NCBI RefSeq assembly: GCF_900143675.1
Contig: NZ_FRFC01000005.1
Coordinates: forward strand, 1-64,000
DNA from: Candidatus Nitrosotalea sinensis
Lineage (GTDB): Archaea; Thermoproteota; Nitrososphaeria; Nitrososphaerales; Nitrosopumilaceae
Direction of reading: 5' to 3'
Length of the DNA stretch: 64,000 nucleotides
Shown: positions 52,993-61,874 of the stretch, one piece after another
How the letters are laid out: each line of letters begins with the position of its first letter
Position numbering within the stretch: position 1 is the stretch's first letter
Translations under genes and position numbers: made by a program
Notes under the pieces: model-generated
The model's database searches: none
The model's input: only the letters and a program-made list of their open reading frames with translations
Told to the model about the DNA's origin: nothing

Positions 52993-53455
52993 TATATCCA
53001 AAAGCGACATATCGCTAATCATAGACAAGATGACTGAACAATGGCATATTGAGATTCCAAAGACAAAGACATTGGTAATGCACGAGATGGATGATAATTC
53101 GAATCTGATAAAAGGGGACAACATAACTGCAATACAAATTGGAGATTCTTACATACCATTTCTTTCAGAGACCGAATTATTAGAAAAATTTCCCAAAGCA
53201 ACTGTTGATACTGGTGCCATAAAGTTCGTATGCAATGGAGCCAACGTTATGCGACCAGGAATTAAAAAATTTACAGAATTTCAGAAAGACGACATCATAT
53301 GCGTCATAGAAGAAACACACAACAAATTCCTTGCAGTTGGAAAAGCACTAGTGTCAAGCAACGAGATGCAAGAAATGACAAAAGGCGAGGTTGTAAAAAA
53401 TCTTCATTACATATCAGACAAATACTGGGAAGCTGCCAAGCTGATAAAGAAATAG
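52979..53455 (+). CDS. PUA-domain RNA-binding protein (MCT-1/Tma20-like)
   Basis: A 158-residue protein with a helical N-terminal domain (ISKSDISLIIDKM) and a C-terminal PUA domain (ATVDTGAIKFVCNGANVMRPGI, then FLAVGKALVSSNEM and KGEVVKNLHYISDKYWE). Archaeal relatives resemble eukaryotic MCTS1/Tma20, which binds the ribosome. A TTG at 52979 is the likely start since the extra N-terminal residues fit the family; ATG at 53030 is the alternative. It ends one base before the convergent proteasome gene. Confidence 0.82.
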   Translation: MKSHNISKSDISLIIDKMTEQWHIEIPKTKTLVMHEMDDNSNLIKGDNITAIQIGDSYIPFLSETELLEKFPKATVDTGAIKFVCNGANVMRPGIKKFTEFQKDDIICVIEETHNKFLAVGKALVSSNEMQEMTKGEVVKNLHYISDKYWEAAKLIKK

Positions 53456-54049
53456 TTAGCTTTCAGTAAATTCTCTTGTTCCGTTCTTGTCTACAACCAA
53501 CACATCAATCCCATCACCGCTGGCATTGTCTCTCATGATAGCAGATTTTATTGATTTGATTGCAAGTTTTACTGCATCTTTTTCATTCATTTTTGGTTTG
53601 AATTCTTGATCTAGTACTCCAAGTGCCATCTCAGCACCTGTTCCCACAGAAGCATAATCATCAGGTAAAACAGAGCCTAGTGGATCTAGAGTATAGATTA
53701 CAGGCTCTCCATCTACCCCGCCAACTATGACCTGAGTCAGCAAAGGATAGTATCTTCTTTCATACATTAAACTAGACATCATTTTTGCCACAGAGTTTGG
53801 AGGAATTTCACGTTTGAGTTCCATTTTTCTTATCTTTGTCATGGCCCTCATCTGCATTGCCAGAACTTGCATATCTGCAACCATTCCTGCACAGCATGCA
53901 CCAACAAAGTCAGTAATCTTGAATGTTTTTTTAGTAGTCTTGCTTACTACAAAATTTCCATATGATATTCTTCTTTCACTGGCCATAACTACGCCACCGT
54001 CGTATGTAATCCCGACTGCAGTGGCTCCTGGCATGTACATATAAGCCAT
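53456..54049 (-). CDS. psmB: Proteasome beta subunit lacking Thr1
   Basis: A 197-residue beta subunit of the 20S core. The fold is complete (GVVMASERRISYGNFVVSK, GGVDGEPVIYTLDPLGS, DDYASVGTGAEMALGVL, GDGIDVLVVDK). At the expected self-cleavage point the sequence reads PG-ATAVG instead of G-TTTVG, so catalytic Thr1 is Ala; position 17 is Glu instead of Asp, while Lys33 is kept. Sulfolobus PsmB1 has the same inactive arrangement, so another active beta subunit must exist elsewhere. I start at 54049, since CCTTTATTGTG, read leftward, is centred 26 nt upstream; the frame extends to a GTG at 54100. Confidence 0.92.
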   Translation of the reverse strand: MAYMYMPGATAVGITYDGGVVMASERRISYGNFVVSKTTKKTFKITDFVGACCAGMVADMQVLAMQMRAMTKIRKMELKREIPPNSVAKMMSSLMYERRYYPLLTQVIVGGVDGEPVIYTLDPLGSVLPDDYASVGTGAEMALGVLDQEFKPKMNEKDAVKLAIKSIKSAIMRDNASGDGIDVLVVDKNGTREFTES

Positions 54050-54143
54050 GTTTGAATTGCAAAATGAGCACAATAAAGGCCTTTCTGTATTACTAGTCAC
54101 GGATCAAGATAAGAAATTAATCATTATTTGCCCACTAGAAGAC

Positions 54144-55493
54144 CTAGACTAGAGCAAAATTTCTAATTATTTTACACATACACTTGGTTGTTTTTTTCAA
54201 CAGATCGATTCGTGCAAATTCGTTTGGAGAATGAATTCTTGCAAATACGTAGGTACTTCCCACTGCAATGCACGGAGAATGCAAGAATTTGACAAATGAA
54301 AACATCGGACCTGTTCCTGCAGAAGAAACGCTTAGAATCGATTTTCCAAATGACTCATCAGCAGCATTTTTTACAGTCCGTACAAAAGGATCTGACATAC
54401 TAGTCCTAGCGGCAGCCTCGCCATGGATCATGATTACTTTGATGTCATCAAATCCATTTTCTTTGAGGTGTTTTTTCAGTCTAGCTAGTTGTTTATGTGG
54501 ATCCATATTTGGCACAAGACGAAAATCAATCTTTACAAGTGCTTTTGATGGCAAGACAGTTTTTGCACCCGGTCCTTCATAACCTGATGTAAATCCAGCT
54601 ATGTTGCACGTGGGATCACCTACAAGCGCTTTTTTAATTTGCAGACCAGTTTTATTTCCTACAAACTTTCTAATCCTATATTCTTTCTTGAAAGATACAC
54701 TATCAAATGGTTCTTTTGAGATTGTTTGAATATCTTGTTTTGTGAATTTGACTACATCTTTGTACCAATCTTTTATCAGTATAGTTCCATCCTCATCACG
54801 AAGTGTTTTTAGTGCTTCAACAAGCCTCCAGGCAGGATTTTCTATCAGCACTGCAAGACTAGAATGAGCGTCACGAATAGATTCCATTTTTGAGAGTTCC
54901 ACATACAACAAGCCCTTCATTCCGAGACTGATTATAGGTCTGTCTTTTTCATCAACATATCCAAATTCCCAGATTACTGCATCACACGACAATTTTTTTT
55001 GGTATTTTTTTAAATAATCTTCAATATGGACACTTCCAATTTCTTCTTCACCTTCTATGAAAAATTTGATATTGCATGGTACATCCCCAGTGGTTTTCAA
55101 GAATGCTTCAACTGCTTTTATTCGAGTTATCAATTCACCCTTGTCGTCAGCAGAACCTCTACCAAAAATCTTGTTACCTTTTATTTTTCCGCTAAATGGT
55201 TTGTCATCCCACAGTTCAAGTGGCTCTTCAGGTTGAACATCATAATGATTGTAAAATAACAAGGTTTTGTTTGGGTTTTGTTTTGATTTGATTCCACCAT
55301 ATATTGCTGGAGGAATTCCTTTTTTTACATAAAGTAACTCTGCGTGTATTCCTGAATTTTTCATCATATTTACAATCAATCTCGAGCATTCCTCCAGCCC
55401 AAGATTTTTTGCAGAGACACTGGGTTGTCGTATCAGTTTTTGTAAATCAGAAATTAGGCTTGAGAAATTTTTATCAATGTATTTTTCTTGCAT
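54144..55493 (-). CDS. M20-family metallopeptidase
   Basis: A 449-residue dinuclear zinc peptidase. Metal and catalytic motifs appear in order: HYDVQP, GRGSADDKGE, EGEEEIGS and a late His in SPNEFARIDL (IHSPNE). A dimerisation domain interrupts the catalytic one. It resembles dipeptidases/carboxypeptidases that free amino acids from peptides. Its ATG shares one base with the nnrD stop (TAATG), so it is translationally coupled as the third gene of trmI-nnrD-M20. Confidence 0.9.
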   Translation of the reverse strand: MQEKYIDKNFSSLISDLQKLIRQPSVSAKNLGLEECSRLIVNMMKNSGIHAELLYVKKGIPPAIYGGIKSKQNPNKTLLFYNHYDVQPEEPLELWDDKPFSGKIKGNKIFGRGSADDKGELITRIKAVEAFLKTTGDVPCNIKFFIEGEEEIGSVHIEDYLKKYQKKLSCDAVIWEFGYVDEKDRPIISLGMKGLLYVELSKMESIRDAHSSLAVLIENPAWRLVEALKTLRDEDGTILIKDWYKDVVKFTKQDIQTISKEPFDSVSFKKEYRIRKFVGNKTGLQIKKALVGDPTCNIAGFTSGYEGPGAKTVLPSKALVKIDFRLVPNMDPHKQLARLKKHLKENGFDDIKVIMIHGEAAARTSMSDPFVRTVKNAADESFGKSILSVSSAGTGPMFSFVKFLHSPCIAVGSTYVFARIHSPNEFARIDLLKKTTKCMCKIIRNFALV

Positions 55494-56356
55494 TATTTTC
55501 TCACTTTATCAAATGGTTTGATTGCAGATGGTATAAAATCCAACAGATCAGTTGCCACAATGTGTAAACCATATTTTTTCTGTGCAAAAAGTCCAGCCTT
55601 CCCATTAACATATGCTGCTGCTGCTGCTGCCTGTACAGGGTTTTTGTTTTTTGAAAGCATTGCTGCTACAACACCCGATAGTACATCACCGGTACCACCC
55701 ACAGTCATGGCTGCAATATTTTTCGGATTCAAGTATGTGATTTTACCATCAGATACAATATCTATCGGGCCCTTTAGCAATATTGTAACATCATACTCTT
55801 TTGCATATTTTTCCACCATCAAAGATCTCTGTTTTACATCATCAAAAGGCATCTCTCCAAACAATCGCTTGAATTCACCAGCATGTGGAGTGACTATGAC
55901 TTTCTTACCACGTATCGAATCAAGAATTTCAGGTATTAACGCGCTGGCGTCAAGTGAAACCATAACGGCCCTATCCAAAAGAGACGATACGAGAATTTTA
56001 AGTGCCTCTTTATCTTGGATTCCAAGACCCATACCAATTGTTGCAGAATCAATACCAGTAGGAATTATTCCAAGTAGTTTCTGCACTGCACCTCTTGTTA
56101 GTTTAGCATCAACTATAGGAATGACAATCAGATTTGGAGAATATGCACGAGTAGGTTCGACATTCATCTTTGGAACACATGTATATACTAGATCAGTTCC
56201 CGAACGCAATGCAGCAATAGAAGACAAGATAGGAGCTCCATGATACAGATAGTTTCCCCCAAGAACCAGAACTTTGCCGTTATCTCCTTTTCTAGAATAC
56301 ACATTACGGGAAGGTATGAAATTTTTTACAATAGTAGGTTGCAGAATTTTTCTCAA
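55493..56356 (-). CDS. nnrD: ADP-dependent NAD(P)H-hydrate dehydratase
   Basis: A 287-residue ribokinase-like enzyme repairing hydrated NAD(P)H. GDNGKVLVLGGN starts the fold, VTPHAGEFKRLFG is the substrate loop and GGTGDVLSGVVAAML is the anion hole with catalytic Asp. The NnrE epimerase domain that is often fused is missing, so the protein is the dehydratase alone. It follows trmI by 8 nt and overlaps the M20 gene by one base. Confidence 0.92.
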   Translation of the reverse strand: MRKILQPTIVKNFIPSRNVYSRKGDNGKVLVLGGNYLYHGAPILSSIAALRSGTDLVYTCVPKMNVEPTRAYSPNLIVIPIVDAKLTRGAVQKLLGIIPTGIDSATIGMGLGIQDKEALKILVSSLLDRAVMVSLDASALIPEILDSIRGKKVIVTPHAGEFKRLFGEMPFDDVKQRSLMVEKYAKEYDVTILLKGPIDIVSDGKITYLNPKNIAAMTVGGTGDVLSGVVAAMLSKNKNPVQAAAAAAYVNGKAGLFAQKKYGLHIVATDLLDFIPSAIKPFDKVRK

Positions 56357-56364
56357 TGTTGATT

Positions 56365-57243
56365 TTATTTTTTAAGAGATGATAAACTTTCGTCTTCTGT
56401 AGAATCTAGATCTTCTGATTCAATCTCTTGCGGTTCAACAGGCGCGAAAATTTTGCGCATGCTTGCAGGAGTGGTAACTTTGCGTGCAAATGCGACATAT
56501 GTTGTATGACCTATGGCTCTAAACGAGTGCCTTGTTTTTCCTTCTCGTGCTTCTATGGTTCTGACTATTTGCTCTGTACATTCAATATCAAAAAAGTCAT
56601 TTTTCCTAAGAGCAGAGGCAAGATTCTCTAGCTGGTTCATCGTGGGGCATATTGCAACAAATGCACCGCTGCCTTTGAGCATTTTTCTTGCTTGAGGTAC
56701 TACAACCCAGGGATCTCCCAAGTCAACAATTATTGCATCTACATCTTTTTGTGGCATTTTCTTGGCAACCTTGAGATCAAGCTTTGTCATGGTTACATAT
56801 TTTGACATTCCAGCTTTTTCGATATTTTTTCTCGCAATTGCCATAAAGTTTTCATCAACATCAAAAGTGTATACATGACCTTTTGGTTTTACAATACTTG
56901 CAAGAAAGGTTGTAAAGGAACCGCTTCCAGTACCAATCTCAACTATTTTTTGCCCACTTTGCAGTCCAATTCTTGCTGCAATGTATCCGAGGTCTTTTGG
57001 ATAAACTATCTGAGTGCCGCGTTGGCTTTTCATTACATAGTCATAAATGGTAGGCTCTAATGCAAAAATTATCTTTCCTTTGTTTGTCTTGATTGCACTG
57101 CCAAATGGTTTTCCTATTACTTTTTTATGATCAATTATTCCAACATGAGTATGAAATTTTTGTTTTGGTGTAACCTTCATCAGCCATTTTTTGCTGTCAT
57201 TATAGAAAAACAGCACATTATCATTTTTTTTTATTTTTCGCAC
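56365..57243 (-). CDS. trmI: tRNA (adenine-57/58-N1)-methyltransferase TrmI
   Basis: A 292-residue class I methyltransferase. The N-terminal beta-barrel domain leads to the family signature RGTQIVYPKDLGYIA, then the SAM motif VEIGTGSGSFTTFLA and DVDAIIVDLGDPW. It makes m1A58, and in archaea m1A57, in the T-loop of tRNA. The tail is acidic (PQEIESEDLDSTEDES), beyond the usual length. First gene of the trmI-nnrD-M20 unit. Confidence 0.93.
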   Translation of the reverse strand: MRKIKKNDNVLFFYNDSKKWLMKVTPKQKFHTHVGIIDHKKVIGKPFGSAIKTNKGKIIFALEPTIYDYVMKSQRGTQIVYPKDLGYIAARIGLQSGQKIVEIGTGSGSFTTFLASIVKPKGHVYTFDVDENFMAIARKNIEKAGMSKYVTMTKLDLKVAKKMPQKDVDAIIVDLGDPWVVVPQARKMLKGSGAFVAICPTMNQLENLASALRKNDFFDIECTEQIVRTIEAREGKTRHSFRAIGHTTYVAFARKVTTPASMRKIFAPVEPQEIESEDLDSTEDESLSSLKK

Positions 57244-57308
57244 AACCCAACTTGGACTGGGTGTGGATAAATATCTTGACTCTGGGAATTAATTCATTAA
57301 AGAGATTA

Positions 57309-57485
57309 CTAACGTCCATCAGTTTTTGTTTTCTTTTTTAATATCCTTCCAGATACTACCGATGCAACCCAGAACCCTACTCCAGTCCAAACCATTTCTT
57401 TATGAACTGTAAACATACCAGTTACTGTAAAGACTAGTCCAATTGCTGCAAATATCACAGGAATTGTAGCTTTTTTTGATGGCAA
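57309..57485 (-). CDS. Small two-helix membrane protein
   Basis: A 58-residue frame that starts at a TTG 6 nt after the argS stop and ends in TAG. It has two hydrophobic segments (IPVIFAAIGLVFTVTGMF and VWTGVGFWVASVVSG) separated by a short charged loop, with a basic tail (RILKKKTKTDGR): a typical hairpin membrane protein. No family recognised. It is probably cotranscribed with argS. The length was too short for a standard gene call. Confidence 0.6.
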   Translation of the reverse strand: MPSKKATIPVIFAAIGLVFTVTGMFTVHKEMVWTGVGFWVASVVSGRILKKKTKTDGR

Positions 57486-57491
57486 CTCATC

Positions 57492-59375
57492 TCACATCCT
57501 TTCAGGCGCATCTATTCCCAAAAGACGTAATGCTTTTGCAAGCGTTTCCTTAAAGGAATAGACAAGACATAATCTTGCATTTATGATATCTTCAGAGTCG
57601 GCAGTAAGAACTTTGACATGTTCATAAAATGCATTAAAAGATACTGCCAGATGATAGCAATATTTAGAAATTATTTTCGGAGACAAGTTCTTTGCAGCAT
57701 CTTCTACTTGTAAATCGAATTTACCAATAATTTTTGTCAGATCTTTTTCATATATGGTATCAAGCAGAGCAAGATTTGCGTCAAAATTAAGAGTTTTACC
57801 GGATTTTTCAAGAATTCGCAATGCACGTGCATGTGCATATTGTATGTATGGTCCTGTATCACCCTCAAGGCTGAGCGATTCAGTAAGATCAAATGTAATT
57901 ATTTTGTCGAGATCTTGCTTTATCATCGAATATCGTAGTGCACCAATTGCTACCTGTTCAGATATTTTCACAAGATTCATCTCATCAAGTTCAGGATTTC
58001 TTTTCTTTGTCTCTGAAAACGTTCTAGAGCTCAAGATATCAAGAACGTAATCTGCACTAACATAGATTCCTTTTCTTCCTGACATTTGAATAGATTTTCC
58101 GCCAGTATCAAGGTCAAGGGTCTTGGCAGTTGCAGGGCTCAATGTAACTGATTCATAACCAAGATGAACATAGGAGTCAGGTTTTGATTTAAAATCAGAC
58201 ATTATTCTAGTAATGATTTTTTGTAATCGTGATTGGCGAGAATCAATAACTGTTATTACTCTATCTCCGGTAAAATGCATCTTTGCATCCTTGTTATCAA
58301 GGGTGGTCTGCCACAATACTTTTCCTGTCTTTTGAATTGCATAGTGTTTATAGTAAAATGGATCTTCTAAAATTCCAAGCTTCCAAGCAGCATACGGAAT
58401 ATCTTTTGCAACATAAGTGGCAGTCCCATTGCTTCGAACCAGCACTTTATCCTCCTCATCATCTGCCTTTATTACCCAGCAACCAGCGTTTTTTCCTTCT
58501 TGTTCTAGATCTGCAATTCCCATCGATTTCATTTTTTCAAACACCATCGACCATAACTGGGAGCGAATTATCTGAGACTCGAAATTAAGACAGTCATAAG
58601 TAACTCCAAGCCTCCAGCATGTTTTTAGTTGCTCTTCAAGTACTCTACGAGTTATATCATCTCCAAACTTGGCAATCTCAGATGTGCCTTCTTCAAGTTC
58701 TTTCAACACGTGAGAACGCATCTCTGCGAGATGTTTGTCAATCTCATATCTCTCAGTTATTTTGACATATACTACATCCCCACAATAATGATCAAATTTT
58801 TGTCCCTCAGGAGGCTTGTCAGAATATCCCCCATACTTGAAACCCACTATGATATCTGCTACCTGTAGACCGGAATCATCCACATAGTTGAGCACACTTA
58901 CATCATATGATGCCTTGTCAAGAATTCTTGCAATAGTATCTCCTATTATGATATTTCGTACATGTCCTACATGTAGTGCTTTGTTTGGATTTACACTTGT
59001 GTGTTCTATTACCATCTTAGAGTTTTTTCCAAGATCTATCTGTCCATAATTTGTATCAAGAGAAGATTTGATCACTTGTGGAATCAATAATTGATAATTT
59101 GCAGTAAAATTGAGATAGCCCGAATTGTGTGCAGACACATCAGATACATAGATGCCAAGAGTTTTTTTGCACTCTTGTGCAAGTGTTTGTGCAATATCAA
59201 ATGGTTTTTTCTTTAGTATTTTTGCAAGCAAAAATCCAATATTGCAACTCACATCACCAAACTCCGGTCTTGATGCTTCAGATATATCAAAATCAACTTG
59301 TGTATATCCAAGAGTATCACAAGCTTGTTTGACATCAAGCCGGATTTGATCAAATAGTAGTCGAAGAGTCATCAT
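57492..59375 (-). CDS. argS: Arginyl-tRNA synthetase
   Basis: A 627-residue class Ia synthetase. The N-terminal Add-1 domain precedes VNPNKALHVGHVRN, whose HVGH is the HIGH motif. The second motif is degenerate (MSGRKGIYV), as usual in ArgRS. The C-terminal anticodon domain is complete, ending LRLLGIDAPERM. Two adjacent ATGs (59375, 59372) are possible starts. It starts 4 nt after the HAD phosphatase gene, so the two share a transcript. Confidence 0.96.
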   Translation of the reverse strand: MMTLRLLFDQIRLDVKQACDTLGYTQVDFDISEASRPEFGDVSCNIGFLLAKILKKKPFDIAQTLAQECKKTLGIYVSDVSAHNSGYLNFTANYQLLIPQVIKSSLDTNYGQIDLGKNSKMVIEHTSVNPNKALHVGHVRNIIIGDTIARILDKASYDVSVLNYVDDSGLQVADIIVGFKYGGYSDKPPEGQKFDHYCGDVVYVKITERYEIDKHLAEMRSHVLKELEEGTSEIAKFGDDITRRVLEEQLKTCWRLGVTYDCLNFESQIIRSQLWSMVFEKMKSMGIADLEQEGKNAGCWVIKADDEEDKVLVRSNGTATYVAKDIPYAAWKLGILEDPFYYKHYAIQKTGKVLWQTTLDNKDAKMHFTGDRVITVIDSRQSRLQKIITRIMSDFKSKPDSYVHLGYESVTLSPATAKTLDLDTGGKSIQMSGRKGIYVSADYVLDILSSRTFSETKKRNPELDEMNLVKISEQVAIGALRYSMIKQDLDKIITFDLTESLSLEGDTGPYIQYAHARALRILEKSGKTLNFDANLALLDTIYEKDLTKIIGKFDLQVEDAAKNLSPKIISKYCYHLAVSFNAFYEHVKVLTADSEDIINARLCLVYSFKETLAKALRLLGIDAPERM

Positions 59376-59379
59376 ACCA

Positions 59380-60075
59380 TCATTCTACCAATAGTTTCAA
59401 CTGTATTGCTTCAAGGGCTTCAATCATTCCATCACCAGCATGTCCTGGCACTGACATGGTTGCTTGAGATTGTACATCGACAGGAGCATTTCCAAGCGCC
59501 ACACTTGTTCCTGCTAATTTGAACAATGGTACATCTGTTTCACTATCTCCAATTGCAATAACATCTTCTTTTTTCGCAGAAAACATGTTCATTACCTCAA
59601 GAAATCCATTTGCTTTGTTTACACCTTTTGAATTGATATGATATGCATATTGACTATCAGTTATTTGTACATCAAGATTATGTTCGGCAAAAAGCTTCTT
59701 GCCCAAGATTACATCAAAATTTCTCTCAAGTACTACTTCTGTAATCCTAGGAAATACCGGCTTTTCTATTGCTTCTGGAATTTTTGTTTTCAAAAACTCA
59801 AACGCCTTGATGCATTCTTGTTTGTTGCCAATTAGTTTATGCTCATTTGGTCCAGAAGTGATAATTCCACCATTTTCTCCCACTGCAATTCTAGTTGTGC
59901 CTCCAAAGACAGACAGAACATATGCCTCAACAGAAGATCTTCCTGTAACATAGATTACTTTGTGTCCCATTTTTACCAGATATCTCAAGGCTGCAAGTGC
60001 ATCAAGATCAACTCGTCCTCCTTTGTTATCAGTGATAGTACCATCAATATCTATTGCAAAGATCTTTGGTTTCAT
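59380..60075 (-). CDS. HAD-superfamily phosphatase (phosphoglycolate phosphatase type)
   Basis: A 231-residue HAD hydrolase of the Cof/SPP branch. DIDGTITD carries the nucleophile and acid Asp; VTGRSS is motif II, and IAIGDSETDVPLF is the metal-binding motif IV, with a type C2 cap between. Archaeal members of this size are phosphoglycolate phosphatases, but substrate range is broad. I choose the ATG at 60075 (MKPKIFAIDIDG); the frame has a GTG three codons earlier. It is followed by argS. Confidence 0.88.
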   Translation of the reverse strand: MKPKIFAIDIDGTITDNKGGRVDLDALAALRYLVKMGHKVIYVTGRSSVEAYVLSVFGGTTRIAVGENGGIITSGPNEHKLIGNKQECIKAFEFLKTKIPEAIEKPVFPRITEVVLERNFDVILGKKLFAEHNLDVQITDSQYAYHINSKGVNKANGFLEVMNMFSAKKEDVIAIGDSETDVPLFKLAGTSVALGNAPVDVQSQATMSVPGHAGDGMIEALEAIQLKLLVE

Positions 60076-60143
60076 CAAAATCACGTAATAAAGCCGGGCA
60101 TAATAACTGCTATCTAAAATAGTTTCAAGGTGCAGAAATAATC

Positions 60144-60371
60144 ATGGTACGAAAGGGAAAGATTGCTGAAATTTTTAGTAAAGCTCTATACGATGACAAT
60201 CCGGAATTATATCAAGTTGGATATGTTGATCTAGGCAATATCAAAGAGGTGACACTTGCAGAATTTTGTAAATTATCTGAAAATTTTGAGATAATCCCTG
60301 CCACTAGAATTGCATATATTAAAAAAGAAAATATGACGCTATATCTCAAAACTGACAATACAAAGAGCTAG
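60144..60371 (+). CDS. DUF504-like small protein
   Basis: A 75-residue protein reading KGKIAEIFSKALYDDNPELYQVGYVDLG then FEIIPATRIAYIKKEN. The arrangement, with a terminal I-P-x-x-R-I strand, resembles UPF0248/DUF504, a small archaeal family of unknown function; the match is partial. It is divergent from the HAD phosphatase gene. Confidence 0.65.
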   Translation: MVRKGKIAEIFSKALYDDNPELYQVGYVDLGNIKEVTLAEFCKLSENFEIIPATRIAYIKKENMTLYLKTDNTKS

Positions 60372-60463
60372 ACGTAGTGACTTGCCAAATTGCAGAAGAT
60401 TACAAAACATACATGAATTCAAGTAATAAGATTTTATTCCACAGTGAACCATAAAAATTCAAG

Positions 60464-61564
60464 ATGGGAATTCCAGAGAAGATTCAAGCTATCAAAGACG
60501 AGATGTCAAAGACCCAGATCAACAAGGCTACTGAACATCATGTAGGTCTGCTCAAAGCAAAACTTGCCAAACTTCGTAGAGAACAAGAAGAGGTAAAATC
60601 AAGATCAGGTGGAAGCTCTGTAGGTTTTGATGTAAAAAGAACTGGAGATGCTACAGTTGTATTTATAGGCCTTCCAAGTGTAGGTAAATCTACATTACTT
60701 AACAGATTGACAGGCGCAAAATCAGCAGTAGGGGCATTTCAATTCACCACTACCACAGTAGTACCAGGCATGATGGAACATAGAGGGGCCAAGATACAGG
60801 TATTAGATTTACCAGGAATCATCAAAGGAGCATCTACTGGAAAAGGTCTTGGAAAAAGAGTTTTAGCAGTAGCAAAAAGTGCAGATTTGGTGTTGATAGT
60901 ACTTGATGTGTTTCAGCCATATCATGAAGATGTAATTAGAACAGAATTAGGAAACATCGGTATTCGTTTAGATCAAAAACCTCCAGACATTGTAATAGAA
61001 AAAACAGGGGATGGAGGAATTGCAGTTAGTCAGCAAGTACCACTTACAAAAATGTCAATCAATCTAATGAAGGACATATTGCGAGTATACGGAATAAACA
61101 ATGGCAGAGTACTAGTAAGAGAAGATGTTGATTCAGAGCAACTTATAGATTTCATATCGGGCAACAAATTTTATGTTCAATCTCTTACCATAATGAACAA
61201 AATAGACCTTGTCAACCAAGGCTTTGTAAATGAATTACAACAAAAATCAAAATCCAAATTTATTCCAATATCAGCAGATTCTGACATTAACATAAACGCA
61301 CTAAAAGATGCAATATTTGACAGACTTGATTTCATCAGGATATACATGAGACCCAAAGGAGGAGAAACAGATTACAAGGAACCTTTGATCATAAGAAACA
61401 AATCTACAGTATTAGACATTTGCAACAAGCTGCATCGAGACCTCAAAAAAGATTTCCGATATGCGCTAGTATGGGGCAAGAGTGTAAAATTTGGCGGACA
61501 GCGTGTAGGCATAAACCACACATTACAAGATGAAGATGTTTTAACAATAGTAAAAGCAAGATAG
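60464..61564 (+). CDS. DRG-family GTPase
   Basis: A 366-residue Obg-branch GTPase of the developmentally regulated (DRG/Rbg) type. An N-terminal helical HTH segment (IDEMSKTQ-like KDEMSKTQINKATEHH) precedes P-loop GLPSVGKST (69-77), switch LDLPGIIKGASTGKGLG and NKID. The C-terminal TGS domain (YALVWGKSVKFGGQRVGINH) is complete. In eukaryotes DRG acts with the ribosome; archaeal DRG is a single-copy translation factor. It is followed by a zinc-ribbon gene. Confidence 0.94.
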   Translation: MGIPEKIQAIKDEMSKTQINKATEHHVGLLKAKLAKLRREQEEVKSRSGGSSVGFDVKRTGDATVVFIGLPSVGKSTLLNRLTGAKSAVGAFQFTTTTVVPGMMEHRGAKIQVLDLPGIIKGASTGKGLGKRVLAVAKSADLVLIVLDVFQPYHEDVIRTELGNIGIRLDQKPPDIVIEKTGDGGIAVSQQVPLTKMSINLMKDILRVYGINNGRVLVREDVDSEQLIDFISGNKFYVQSLTIMNKIDLVNQGFVNELQQKSKSKFIPISADSDININALKDAIFDRLDFIRIYMRPKGGETDYKEPLIIRNKSTVLDICNKLHRDLKKDFRYALVWGKSVKFGGQRVGINHTLQDEDVLTIVKAR

Positions 61565-61583
61565 AATTTTTGTCGAGATTATC

Positions 61584-61760
61584 ATGACTGAAGAATTAGA
61601 ACAAAGATGGTGTAAGAAGTGTTTTAAAAAAACAAGACAAGAAATAATTTTCATGCCAGAGATTCCCACATACAAAAGAAGAAGACAGTACAAATGTACA
61701 GAATGCGGATTAACATCATGGCTTCAAGGAAGAAGACCTTCAGCAGAATCAGTATACTAA
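61584..61760 (+). CDS. Small zinc-ribbon protein
   Basis: A 58-residue protein from the ATG at 61584, 19 nt after the DRG gene. Cys10/Cys13 (WCKKCFKK) and Cys38/Cys41 (YKCTECGLTSW) make a two-knuckle zinc ribbon with a basic loop (TYKRRRQYK) between. Placement next to a translation GTPase suggests a nucleic-acid-binding role, but none is shown. A strong hairpin covers its stop codon. Confidence 0.8.
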   Translation: MTEELEQRWCKKCFKKTRQEIIFMPEIPTYKRRRQYKCTECGLTSWLQGRRPSAESVY

Positions 61761-61785
61761 ATTTTTGATCAAAATTTAGTTTTTA
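61756..61785 (+). terminator. Hairpin at the end of the zinc-ribbon gene
   Basis: ACTAAATTTT (61756-61765), loop TGATC, AAAATTTAGT (61771-61780) is a perfect 10-bp inverted repeat containing the stop codon, followed by TTTTA. A likely terminator of the DRG/zinc-ribbon unit. Confidence 0.6.
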
Positions 61786-61874
61786 TGAAAAAAATTGTGT
61801 GTATATTACTCATCATTTAGTGTAAATTTCTTAAGCGTCACGATAGAAAAACAAGTAAATTCATCAATTCAATA

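Noticed and set aside
61756-61780. Regulator binding site before the basic-protein gene
   Set aside because: The inverted repeat contains the upstream stop codon and is followed by T residues, which fits a terminator better; the basic-protein start is about 95 nt away.
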